Origin: Diplonema japonicum
Taxonomy: Eukaryota > Euglenozoa > Diplonemea > Diplonemida > Diplonemidae
Length of the DNA: 64,000 bases
Direction: 5' to 3'
Assembly (NCBI GenBank): GCA_964019335.1
Contig: OZ025659.1
Location: forward strand, 744,001 to 808,000
The number at the start of each line of letters is the position of its first letter. The stretch's first letter is position 1. Below are positions 32,699 to 42,108 of the stretch, piece after piece. The translations under genes were made by a program, and so were the position numbers. The notes below the pieces were generated by a model. The model saw only the letters and a program-made list of their open reading frames with translations, was not told where the DNA came from and did not search any database.

Positions 32699-35600
32699 AT
32701 GAGTGACAGCGACAGCTACAGTGACAACTACAGTGATGACTTCGATGACACGAGCTCCGGAACGCGGAGCGTGACAACGTCAAAAGCGCGTGTCACTGTG
32801 CTGACAGTTAGCGGCGGACATCACTTTGCCTTGCGTATCGATGACAAGGTTCGCATCTTGAGGAAGTGTCTCGAGGAGAAAGTAGGGTCTCTAGACGGGT
32901 ATAAGGTGTTGTGGAACGGAACAGAGCTTAAAGACGACGAGAACACATTAAAGGAGAAAGGTATCGGTGATCGCAGCGTCCTGTCGTTGGAGACAATAAA
33001 TGACACACCTCCTATCATTCCAGGGGCCACGAGTTTGCTTTTCGTGATACTTGGTGCGGTGGTCATGAATCAAAAAAAGAGAAACGAAACACCAGAAGGC
33101 AGAAAGGTAACAAGCTTCATGCAAAGGTTGACTGCACGCCGAAAGCTGGAGATGTTGGCATTCAGAAAGGTTGTGGCGTGGGAAATGCACATGCACAGAC
33201 GCACCGCACGGGTGGACGTCGGGGAACGGGTATTAACAAGCGTGGGCGTCAGTTTTAAAGAGTTGCAGGAGCTCTTCGTTCAACTTGGAAGAGGGAAATG
33301 TCCTTCAAGGGAGATGTTCACAAGACTCATGCACACGGCGACGGAGCGCATCGTTCGCTCTTTCCCAAGTTGCGTGAAAGTCACGATCGACGAGCAGAGG
33401 CTAGTGATAGTAGGCGACCTCAAAGGAGATATCGAAGCACTGGAGAGAATTCTATCTTCTACCGGGAAGGACAACACAGTATACCTCTTCAACGGCAGCT
33501 TAACAGCTGCAAATTCTCTCGAGGTAGCTTTGCGAGTCCTCTGTTTGCATCTCCTCGCACCTAACCATGTGTTGATTACACGTTCCTGTGCTGACGATCA
33601 CGGCGCCGACGCGCTGAGGTCTGCAGTGCACTACGGAAGTGACGCGGTGTGTGACATGATACGCTGCCTCCGTGCTTTTCCTCTCATGTACATCGTGAAC
33701 AGCAAGGCAGTTGTAGTGCACAGTGGTCTACCTGTCGAAAAGATTAATTTATACTCCAACTTAGAAGAACACAGCAACGCAGTGATGCAAAACGAGCCGC
33801 GTGACATGCTTGTAGGAAGCACTGTGACAGAAGCGACCCAGTGTGGCACGTGCGGTGATGTGTACGGTGCTCGTCACACACAATCGTTCTTATCAGATCA
33901 CAATCTGAGTTTCATGATACGCTCGCACACAGTGAGCACCGCTGAAGGATATGATCTGCGGCACAACCAGCTCGTGCACAGTGTGTGGTCTGCCCCTGAC
34001 CATGTACCCGGTGTTGGAGGGTCCTATCTTACTGTGAGTCCTGACCTTAAAGTACGCCAAGTCCTCTTGACCAAAGGCACACCCCTCTCGTATCGTGCCA
34101 TGAGAGAGCACTCGCTCAGTATCATGTCCCATGCCACGGTGGGGTGTCGGCCTGTGACCCTGACTGCACTTCGATCGGACTGGGTTGCAGTTCTGCAGCA
34201 ACAGGTCACGCGGCACATTCCCTGGAGACTTTTGTGGCGTGATGTTATTGAGGGATCTACAGTCGGAGACTTCAATGTTGTGGCGCCATCCTCTTACAAT
34301 TGCCACTTGCGTATGGAAGCTACTTGGGTGCAGGATTGGGGCGCGGAGGTACACCCTTTACTCTCCACGTTGCATACTGTTGAACCATCTAAGGAAAATG
34401 GGCTGACAGTAGCTAATGACTTGATAGAAGCAGCACCACACTTGCCCACGGAAGCTATCTGCTACTACACACTTTATATGAAGCAACGTCCGAATGAGTG
34501 CGACACCGCATCTGCGGTCTTTGTGGCCCTGTGGAACTTGTACAGAAGCAACAAACTTATGTGGGACACGCTTGAGCACCTTGCGACACCCGTGGTTTCG
34601 TGTGATGAATTCGTGGCTTTCGCTGTGCAGCACTGCAAGTTACGAGGAAGGTCCATGAAAAAGAGACAACAGGTTGCCCTGTGGCAGAAGGCAGTTGGCT
34701 CACTCGTGACAACTAGGGGTGTGGAGTGGTACACAGTACAGAGCATCGTGCTTGAGATCGACAAGGTTTTGACCGAGACACCGTGCAAGATGGCAGTCCT
34801 GTTCGGCCTTGTGTGCCGTAATGCTGAAGCGTTAGTCGCAAACATCCTGCTTGACGCCACCACTAACAGCACGATCCGCATGGCAGGCTTCATCAAGGCG
34901 TGCATGTATGTTCTAGGAGTGGAACACCACGCGGGGTATCTCAACCTGTGGCACCTCATGGCAGCCGACAAAGATACGATACCAGCAGCAGCTCTTGTGC
35001 GTTTTTTCGATGTCACACCTGCAGTACAAACCCCTTCACTTGTGTTCCGAAGGGAATGGAAGATCCTGCCATTACCCACCACGCTTGTGGCTGTTGGTGT
35101 ATCTGCTGTGTGCCTTGTTGCTGCTTGTTCTACAACTGCTTTCGCAACAGAGTTAGATAAGCTCGCACAGAAAATGAAGGCCAGGAGTACCAGCAGTGCC
35201 AAGAGTGCGTCTGATGTGCTGCTGATACACGGTGTCCACGAGTGGCGGCCTTTGACAAGAAAGCTGTCCTTGGGGGAGTATTCCTTTGAGTGCAAAGCAG
35301 GAACGTGCATCGCGAAAAGGGTTAATAGAATTACGGAGTTCAGCAGTCTAAAACTCGTGCCTGTTTCGCAAGGGTGCACCATACGGGTTACTTGCAAGGC
35401 GACAAACAAAAGAGAGCTGTTGAGTGTGCCGTCGCACCCGACCTGCGTTGCTTCTGTATTGCGGTTGTGGACCTTCTTGGATAGCAACAAGATCCCTCAT
35501 AACATTGGATTGCAGTTCGTCACACCACTAGGCGCAATAGCCTCAAATTCATCAGCTTGCGAACCGTACAACATATCTCTGGCGTCAATGAAAAAAGCGC

Positions 35601-37522
35601 TGCACACATGCCTACTGTTGCTGAAGAACAGATATGGCACTCTTAAAGCAGCTTGGAAAGAAACAAACGCTAGTATCTCAGTCACGAAGCTGCTGCAAGG
35701 CATGCATAAAGACAAGGGGCTCGAACCAGCCCTGGAATGCATCGTGGGTGAAGGCAGTGCAGCTGAGCTGTTCGCAATTCTGCGTGAGGTCGATCAGAAG
35801 CCGAGCAAGCCCAAAGCCGTTGAGAAGGTTGCAGGTAGCGAAGGTGACGAGGCTGTGCCACATATCAAAGAAACCATTCACGGCCTGGCGTACTCCGTGG
35901 AAGCAGATGAAATGTTCAAATTGGAAGGTGCTCTTGAAAAAGCAGAGAAAAAGATCATCAACACATCAGGGGCTATTATCGTGGGCAGCGAAGTGCAGCT
36001 GTTGAACAATAGTAGTATAGGCAGTGGTGAGGTCATCAAGTGCAACAGAGAGTACGTCACAGTCAGGTTCAGGTCGATGTTAATGAACGCAGAGAGGACG
36101 AAGCTCAGGATCGTGCGGAAAAGTGACAGAGTCAAGCTGCTGAATGAGCTTGCATTCATCGAGTACAACAGAAGTAGTTTGGGCATTAAGAAATCTAGTG
36201 GCTGCTTTGTTCTTGGATATGGCCGGAAAGCTACACCACTGATGTACGCGTGCCTGGCCCTTAGGAAACATGTTGTAGAATGGCTGCTGCTCAACGGGGC
36301 CGACCCGAATCTGGGGTGCACACCGAGTGATGGCATCTCGCCTAGATGTCTGTGTAGTACTAATCAGAAAGCAGCAGCTGCTGCAGTGGAGACTATCAAC
36401 CTTGATGCTAGAGAGATCCAGATCAAGGTGACCGATTCTAAAAAGCATGAAAGTGTTTTGAGCAGCGAAGTCCTTTCTCTGCAGCAGTTGTTGAAGGAGG
36501 CACACAACGACAAGAAGCCAAGCAGTACGATAACGGAGTTGGAGAAGAAACTACGGGACAAGGAAGAGGAGGAGAAGAAAGCGGAGGAAGCGACTAACGC
36601 TGTAGAGGAGAAGCACAAGGAGAAGCAAATGTTTGCAGAGCATACTAAGCAAGCTTCTTCTGCTTATATGAGGTTTGGGAAGATGCTGGCAGGTGACCAT
36701 AGCACTCACGGGACGGGGCCGCTCCTTAAGACGCGTTTGGAGGAAGGCACGATTAAACTTACGACACCGGCTTTCAAAGCACTATGCACAGCGCTGCAAA
36801 AGGGCGCGCTTACAGCATTGAATTTGGGTAATATATGTTTTACCACAGAAGAGGTGCACACACTCATGGAGAGCGTTCAAGAGAGCGCGCTGCGGGAGCT
36901 CAACTTGCGGTCGTGTGGACTGGAGGAGGAGTCGGCGTATGAAATAGCAAAGATGCTGATGAACAACAGCAACTTGCGGGGGCTGTACTTATGGAACAAC
37001 AATCTTAAGGGTGGGGGAACGGCCATTGTTGAGGCACTGGGCATACGGGGAACACTGCGGCATCTTGACCTGACACTGACAGGAATGACAAAGGAGGAGT
37101 GCAGGGAGGCAGCTGCCATTTGCGCAGACAGAGACGTGACTCTGTTTGTCGACAAGATCCCCATGACATCAAGACAACGAGTTAAAAAGGCATCATTCGA
37201 AGAAGTCATGGAAGCAATGGGAAGTAAAAAAGAAGCGTTGCAAACAGCTATAGATCAGAAAGCCAAGCAAGGGGAAAGTAACGGTGAAGAAAAGGCAGTT
37301 GACAGCGAGGAAAAAGAAAAGGAGCAAAAAAGCAAGGAAGATGCAAAAAAAGAAACAGCTGAAAAGGAAGAGCTGTCGAAAAGTACCAATCAACTAGCGC
37401 AAGAGAAAAAAGAGCGCGAAGAACAGGAAAAAGAAGAGAACGAGAAAAAAGCTCAAGAACAGGAGGAGAAAGAAAAGTACTTAGAAATGCAAAAGCAGAA
37501 GCAACGTGAAGAAGTGGTTTAG
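32699..37522 (+). CDS. Ubiquitin-like + pseudo-PPP phosphatase + ankyrin + LRR multidomain protein
   Basis: Single exon, 1607 residues. Domains in order: a ubiquitin-like fold at about 28-98 (VTVLTVSGGHHF...LWNGTELKDDENTLKEKGI); a hydrophobic stretch near 107-121; an IQ-like basic helix; a PPP-phosphatase-like domain at ~225-465; a long undefined middle; ankyrin repeat material near 1180-1205; LRRs near 1368-1478; and a Lys/Glu coiled coil to the end. In the phosphatase part, VIVGDLKGD (236-244) replaces GDxHG, the GDxVDRG site reads FNGSLTAAN, and GNHE reads RSCADDH. HSGLP (341), RSHT (408) and VWSAPDH (429) remain. Most metal ligands are thus lost and catalysis is unlikely. Two upstream ATGs (32688, 32694) encode a short peptide that stops over this start codon (ATGA). 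The layout recalls PPEF/PP5-type phosphatases, but I know no exact counterpart. Confidence 0.72.
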   Translation: MSDSDSYSDNYSDDFDDTSSGTRSVTTSKARVTVLTVSGGHHFALRIDDKVRILRKCLEEKVGSLDGYKVLWNGTELKDDENTLKEKGIGDRSVLSLETINDTPPIIPGATSLLFVILGAVVMNQKKRNETPEGRKVTSFMQRLTARRKLEMLAFRKVVAWEMHMHRRTARVDVGERVLTSVGVSFKELQELFVQLGRGKCPSREMFTRLMHTATERIVRSFPSCVKVTIDEQRLVIVGDLKGDIEALERILSSTGKDNTVYLFNGSLTAANSLEVALRVLCLHLLAPNHVLITRSCADDHGADALRSAVHYGSDAVCDMIRCLRAFPLMYIVNSKAVVVHSGLPVEKINLYSNLEEHSNAVMQNEPRDMLVGSTVTEATQCGTCGDVYGARHTQSFLSDHNLSFMIRSHTVSTAEGYDLRHNQLVHSVWSAPDHVPGVGGSYLTVSPDLKVRQVLLTKGTPLSYRAMREHSLSIMSHATVGCRPVTLTALRSDWVAVLQQQVTRHIPWRLLWRDVIEGSTVGDFNVVAPSSYNCHLRMEATWVQDWGAEVHPLLSTLHTVEPSKENGLTVANDLIEAAPHLPTEAICYYTLYMKQRPNECDTASAVFVALWNLYRSNKLMWDTLEHLATPVVSCDEFVAFAVQHCKLRGRSMKKRQQVALWQKAVGSLVTTRGVEWYTVQSIVLEIDKVLTETPCKMAVLFGLVCRNAEALVANILLDATTNSTIRMAGFIKACMYVLGVEHHAGYLNLWHLMAADKDTIPAAALVRFFDVTPAVQTPSLVFRREWKILPLPTTLVAVGVSAVCLVAACSTTAFATELDKLAQKMKARSTSSAKSASDVLLIHGVHEWRPLTRKLSLGEYSFECKAGTCIAKRVNRITEFSSLKLVPVSQGCTIRVTCKATNKRELLSVPSHPTCVASVLRLWTFLDSNKIPHNIGLQFVTPLGAIASNSSACEPYNISLASMKKALHTCLLLLKNRYGTLKAAWKETNASISVTKLLQGMHKDKGLEPALECIVGEGSAAELFAILREVDQKPSKPKAVEKVAGSEGDEAVPHIKETIHGLAYSVEADEMFKLEGALEKAEKKIINTSGAIIVGSEVQLLNNSSIGSGEVIKCNREYVTVRFRSMLMNAERTKLRIVRKSDRVKLLNELAFIEYNRSSLGIKKSSGCFVLGYGRKATPLMYACLALRKHVVEWLLLNGADPNLGCTPSDGISPRCLCSTNQKAAAAAVETINLDAREIQIKVTDSKKHESVLSSEVLSLQQLLKEAHNDKKPSSTITELEKKLRDKEEEEKKAEEATNAVEEKHKEKQMFAEHTKQASSAYMRFGKMLAGDHSTHGTGPLLKTRLEEGTIKLTTPAFKALCTALQKGALTALNLGNICFTTEEVHTLMESVQESALRELNLRSCGLEEESAYEIAKMLMNNSNLRGLYLWNNNLKGGGTAIVEALGIRGTLRHLDLTLTGMTKEECREAAAICADRDVTLFVDKIPMTSRQRVKKASFEEVMEAMGSKKEALQTAIDQKAKQGESNGEEKAVDSEEKEKEQKSKEDAKKETAEKEELSKSTNQLAQEKKEREEQEKEENEKKAQEQEEKEKYLEMQKQKQREEVV

Positions 37523-37621
37523 ATTAGATTTTCTTATTTTCTTTAGTATTGAAACACTTCTCGAATACACATGCTTTGCTACCCTTCACTCAGGTGTTCT
37601 ACTTTCCGTTTAGTATCCGAC

Positions 37622-38087
37622 ATGGCTGACGAGGACATTGTTCAGGAGATTGAGGAGACTCCCGTCGAAGTGGAGGACGATGCTGAACCGGAAGATATGA
37701 ATGCTGCTCTCCAGCAAGTGCTCAAGCGTGCCCGCTTCCACAAGGGGCTTTGCCGTGGTCTTCACGAGACTGTGAAGGCTCTTGACAAGCGTGTTGCCCA
37801 TCTGTGTGTCCTTGCCGAGGACTGCAATGAGGGTGCGTACACCGCACTCATTGAGGCCCTCTGCACCGAGCACGGGATTGACCTTATCAAGGTATGTTAA
37901 CGAAAATCACCATCATTTTTTACAGGTTCCCGAGAAGAAGAAGCTTGGTGAGTGGGTTGGTCTTGCAAAGTACGACCAGGCGGCTAACATCAAGAAGGTC
38001 ATCGGTGCGTCGTGCGTTGCTGTCACTGACTACGGTGAGAAGTCCAAGGCCTTGGACATGATTTTGAGTCACTTCGGGCGAAACTAA
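37622..38087 (+). CDS. RPS12: 40S ribosomal protein S12, copy 1
   Basis: Exons 37622-37891 and 37926-38087 (34-nt intron GTATGT...TACAG) give 143 residues. The acidic N-terminus is followed by the eS12 core ([47 protein letters not shown]), ending in SHFGRN. Length fits the family (about 130-145). Two possible acceptors precede the ATG, CTCAG and TTTAG. The next copy starts 105 bases after the stop. Confidence 0.95.
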
Positions 38088-38191
38088 AGTACCTAAATAA
38101 ATGAGTTTTACCAGTGTCATCATTTATTTCCGCGCTAGTTTCGCACTTTCGCACCTCCTTACAGGTCTTATTTTCTGTTTTAGTATCCGAC

Positions 38192-38662
38192 ATGGCTGAC
38201 GAGGACATTGTTCAGGAGATTGAGGAGACTCCCGTCGAAGTGGAGGACGATGCTGAACCGGAAGATATGAATGCTGCTCTCCAGCAGGTGCTCAAGCGTG
38301 CCCGCTTCCACAAGGGGCTTTGCCGTGGTCTTCACGAGACTGTGAAGGCTCTTGACAAGCGTGTTGCCCATCTGTGTGTCCTTGCCGAGGACTGCAATGA
38401 GGGTGCGTACACCGCACTCATTGAGGCCCTCTGCACCGAGCACGGGATTGACCTTATCAAGGTATGAAAATAGAAAAGCCAACAACATCAAACACTTCAG
38501 GTTCCCGAGAAGAAGAAGCTCGGTGAGTGGGTTGGTCTTGCAAAGTACGACCAGGCGGCTAACATCAAGAAGGTCATCGGTGCGTCGTGCGTTGCTGTCA
38601 CTGACTACGGTGAGAAGTCCAAGGCCTTGGACATGATCTTGAGTCACTTCGGGCGCAGTTAG
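38192..38662 (+). CDS. RPS12: 40S ribosomal protein S12, copy 2
   Basis: Exons 38192-38461 and 38501-38662 with a 39-nt intron again give 143 residues. The coding sequence is nearly identical to copy 1. I see three synonymous changes (at the codons of QQV, KKL and DMI) plus the last residue Asn to Ser. The intron sequences and 3' flanks are unrelated, while about 25 bases before the ATG (TTTAGTATCCGAC) are shared. This is a recent tandem duplication or a pair kept alike by gene conversion. Confidence 0.95.
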
Positions 38663-38731
38663 ATTGTGTCAACGTTTTTAACACATACAGTACGACAAGT
38701 AACAATCATTAACAGGTTGGCTTCTGCAAAA

Positions 38732-40021
38732 ATGGAAAGAAATCTTGTACTAACAATGCTGGGGTGCAGTGTGGCTGTGGTACTTGTGATACTCGGTTTT
38801 GAACATCACTTGGGTACGGGCACTGGTGCGGGTGCTGGTGCTGAGGCTGGGGTTGCTGCTGGCGTGGTTAAGCTGCAAGCGAATCCTGCGACACGAGTAG
38901 TGCTCACATTACCCCAAACGCTCCTATCGGGGACAGTCATGCTCTTCGCGGCAGGCATCTCATGGGTAATGGGACTGGGGCTTACAAATATGCTGCTGGT
39001 GGCATACGCAAGGACTGCAGTGCAGCTTGCGCTACTGGGTCTTTTCCTGACGCCCATTCTGTTGTCAAACTCCCTCCTTGTTGTTCTTCTTGTTATGACT
39101 CTGATGGTTTTCATCGCCTCGATGGAAGTCAAGGCAAGGATGCTGTTTTCTTACGAAGGCCTCACTGGAGTGATTGCCATGGCTCTAGGTGTTGGTGTGG
39201 GTCTAAACATGATAATGTGTTTGTATTTCGTGCAGCCAGACCCGATATGGTCACCCATCTATTCCATCCCGATGTGGGGCATGACGTTGGGAAACGCGCT
39301 GTCAGCGGTGACCTTGGGAACGGGAAATGTACTGGAGGGCTTGGCTGGGGGTGAGCTCAAGAATGTGGAGACGATTCTGTGTCACGGTGGGACCAGGTGG
39401 GAGGCAATGCGCCCCCTTATTTCTGAAGCGCTCCGCAAGGGTCTCATTCCGTGCATAAACCAAATGAATGTGATAGGGCTTGTGTACCTTCCTGGGATGA
39501 TGACGGGTCAGCTGCTCGGAGGTTCCTCCGCAACGCAGGCGTGTTACTACCAGATGCTCATCATGTTCATGATTGCCAGCAGCACTGCATGCTCGCTGTT
39601 TCTCTCTCTTATGGGGTCCTGCTACATGTTATCAGACGACAAGCACCGCATCTTGTCTCATCTTCTCACACAGAAAGCGCAGGGAGGTGACCCGTTATCA
39701 AGGCTTTTCGAGACTGTGAAAAGCTGTTTCGTGTCGCTGGGTACCTTCCCATTCTTCCTCGTCCTTTCTCTTTCCGTAAGTGTGGTATGCAAACAAGACA
39801 TAAATTACTATAAAACAGGTTTCTTTGTTTTTTCAAATGTTGGGCATTTTCCCTGAGCTGCCTCTAACACACATAATCACTTTTTCATTAGTATGCTCAA
39901 CATCATTGTCTTGCTACAAACACCACAGCTCGCTGCCGTTGTCATTGCCCCTCTCATGCTCGTATTCGCTTTACGCAAGAGAGGAAGAGAGAGCGCGGAA
40001 GAGGATCCTTTGTTGGGGTGA
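38732..40021 (+). CDS. FetB/STAR2/ALS3-family membrane permease (UPF0014), three exons
   Basis: Exons 38732-39784, 39819-39890 and 39929-40021 (introns 34 and 38 nt, GTATGC donors) give 405 residues. After an extra N-terminal helix and a Gly/Ala-rich linker comes the UPF0014 core: YARTAVQLALLGLFL, IPMWGMTLGNALSAVTLGTGNVLEGL, HGGTRWEAMRPLISEALRKGLIP and NVIGLVYLPGMMTGQLLGGS. These match bacterial FetB (iron export) and plant STAR2/ALS3 (aluminium tolerance) permeases, which pair with a separate ATP-binding subunit. No such subunit is in the window. The spliced C-terminus adds a further hydrophobic segment and a basic tail (LRKRGRESAEEDPLLG). The start follows AACAG by about 16 bases. Confidence 0.82.
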
Positions 40022-40110
40022 CCTACCTGCAAGATACCTAAACGTTCGGCTCTTTTTACTGTAGTTTATTTTCTATTTTCTGTGTTATTAGTCAAACAGA
40101 TTAACGAAAC

Positions 40111-41970
40111 ATGGCACGAAAGCTTCTCTTAAGCGGCATTGGGTGCGGGCTAGTTACCGCAGGTCTAACGCGTCGGGAGCCACTACACGTGTACTATAAG
40201 GGAGAGGCATACGATGTGTCTGGGTTCGTTGACATGCACCCAGGGGGGAAGGACCTGCTGCTCGGAGCAGTCGGGAAGGACCTGGAAACCTTTTTCAGGT
40301 ACTACACCATCCACAACAACAACCCAAGGGTTGATGCATACTTGGAAGGCCTGAAGGACGATCGGGTGAGCGGCAGACAGGTCACTCAGCGCGACGACGT
40401 GGTGTGCAGCAACCAGAACTGGTTCAAAAGGTACATCAATGTTCTCTGCGTTGTGTTGACGCTGCCGTTGTGGCTGCTGCTGCGGACTGTATTCAGATCG
40501 TCTAGCGCCCTTTGCAGCTTGCCTGTGGCTGTGGGGCACACTGAGGATGAGGGTGCCAAACAAATTGCCATTATCGGAGGTGGTATTGCTGGCTGTGGTG
40601 CTGCGTACGCTTTGAAGAAAGCAGGACATGAGGTGACGATCTACGAGTCCAGGGAAAAGCTAGGGGGCAACGCCACTACCTTCACATGGTCGCTAGGCAA
40701 CAATAAGTACGTCAACACAGGGCTTGCGGTCCTTGCGTGGCCCGTTAAGTACTTCAAAAACTACACGACCCTACTGGGGGAGCTGTCAATCGACACGGTT
40801 GACGTTGAACTCCCCTTTTTCATCCGCAGCAGAGTGCCAGGATGTGAGGGTGACTTCGCACAGGCGGACACTGTCCCTGCTTCCGAGTCGTTGCACATTA
40901 GATTCGAGGACGATTTCAAGAAGTGGGATAAAGCGGTGGAATTTGTGAGGAGCATGAACCAGTTCTTTTGCAGAAGCGAGGAGCCTTCCCTCTACCACTC
41001 GTCGTACTTCAACCCCCTCAACCTGGTCTCGCTGAAGAGGCTGCTTGCCTGCTACGGATGCAGCCAGGAATTCTGGGACGTGATTGTCGTGTCGCAGTAC
41101 GGCAGCAGCTTTCTAACGAATAAGATTGAAGGTGTGTTATGCCCGGTGTTGCCAATCTTGGATGACATGATACCTTTGAACAGGGTACCCGGCCACGAGG
41201 GCGCTGTCATGCAGTCTTGGAAGCACACTTCCGAAGCTGTGTTTGATAAGATGACACATGGCTGTAAGGTGCACTGCTCGTCCAGGGTGCTCTCAGTGAC
41301 GCCTTACGATGAGAACAGTGCACACAAACAAGAAGTAGTGACCCAAGAAGGCAAGGTCAGCTCATATGACAATGTTGTGTTTGCCTGCAACGCCAGTGCT
41401 GTGGCGAACATACTAAAGGGCAGCAGCTGGGTTGAGAACGCACTGTTGAGGGGCGTGTCTTACACGGACGACAGCGACGTGGCGTGGATGACCGGCCACA
41501 TGCACCAGGATACTTCCCTGCTGCCTGAGAGATACGCAACGAGGCTTGCTAATAATTATGCGAATTACATTCATGTGACAGGCGAACACGAGAAGTCTTA
41601 CGAGCAACATTTTATTATCGGATCGTGGTACGCCACAAACCAGGTGTATGGTGATGAAAAGCAGCCTCTGTTTGTGTCACACGGGATAAGTGCTGACAGG
41701 ATGCCACAGGCAGACAAGCTGCAAGGTTCAATCACACATGCACGTGCACACCCCGACCTTAACCTCCCCAACCTTGTCATAAGCCAGCTGCTCCACTTGG
41801 TCCAAGGCAGGCGGGGTGTATATTACTGTAGCAGTTATACAACACCCGGCAACGGTCACGATTTGTCCCTTCTGTCGGGATTCATCGCTGCCAGCAGGTT
41901 GGGAGCACCCTACCCGTTCGGCGATGGTCCTGCATGCGAGGACTTCAAACGTCTTCGGAGATTAATGTGA
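40111..41970 (+). CDS. Cytochrome b5 domain fused to FAD-dependent oxidoreductase (COG2907-like)
   Basis: Single exon, 619 residues. Residues 22-95 are a cytochrome b5 domain with heme histidines His43 (HPGG) and His68. A membrane helix at about 110-130 (INVLCVVLTLPLWLLL) follows. From 152 a Rossmann FAD motif (IAIIGGGIAGCGAAYALKKAGHEVTIYE) opens an amine-oxidase-fold enzyme. GGNATTF, VNTGLAVL, MHQDTSLLPER and the C-terminal GNGHDLSLLSGFIAASRLG resemble the predicted NAD/FAD-binding proteins of COG2907, often linked to fatty-acid modification in bacteria. The b5 part would feed electrons to, or take them from, the flavin on a membrane. The substrate is unknown. The start lies 12 bases after an ACAG acceptor. 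Confidence 0.75.
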   Translation: MARKLLLSGIGCGLVTAGLTRREPLHVYYKGEAYDVSGFVDMHPGGKDLLLGAVGKDLETFFRYYTIHNNNPRVDAYLEGLKDDRVSGRQVTQRDDVVCSNQNWFKRYINVLCVVLTLPLWLLLRTVFRSSSALCSLPVAVGHTEDEGAKQIAIIGGGIAGCGAAYALKKAGHEVTIYESREKLGGNATTFTWSLGNNKYVNTGLAVLAWPVKYFKNYTTLLGELSIDTVDVELPFFIRSRVPGCEGDFAQADTVPASESLHIRFEDDFKKWDKAVEFVRSMNQFFCRSEEPSLYHSSYFNPLNLVSLKRLLACYGCSQEFWDVIVVSQYGSSFLTNKIEGVLCPVLPILDDMIPLNRVPGHEGAVMQSWKHTSEAVFDKMTHGCKVHCSSRVLSVTPYDENSAHKQEVVTQEGKVSSYDNVVFACNASAVANILKGSSWVENALLRGVSYTDDSDVAWMTGHMHQDTSLLPERYATRLANNYANYIHVTGEHEKSYEQHFIIGSWYATNQVYGDEKQPLFVSHGISADRMPQADKLQGSITHARAHPDLNLPNLVISQLLHLVQGRRGVYYCSSYTTPGNGHDLSLLSGFIAASRLGAPYPFGDGPACEDFKRLRRLM

Positions 41971-42108
41971 TCTCCGATTATCTATCTCATTGGTTTCAAC
42001 CAGTAATCAATAGGTGCACACGCATATTCTTTCCGGTTGTTCCGGTCATAAGTCCGTGTAACTAAGATCATTGATCACAGTATCACTTTAACATTTTCCA
42101 CAGGTAAC

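Noticed and set aside
34474-35490. 338-codon minus-strand ORF
   Set aside because: Antisense shadow of the pseudophosphatase gene without any recognisable motif.
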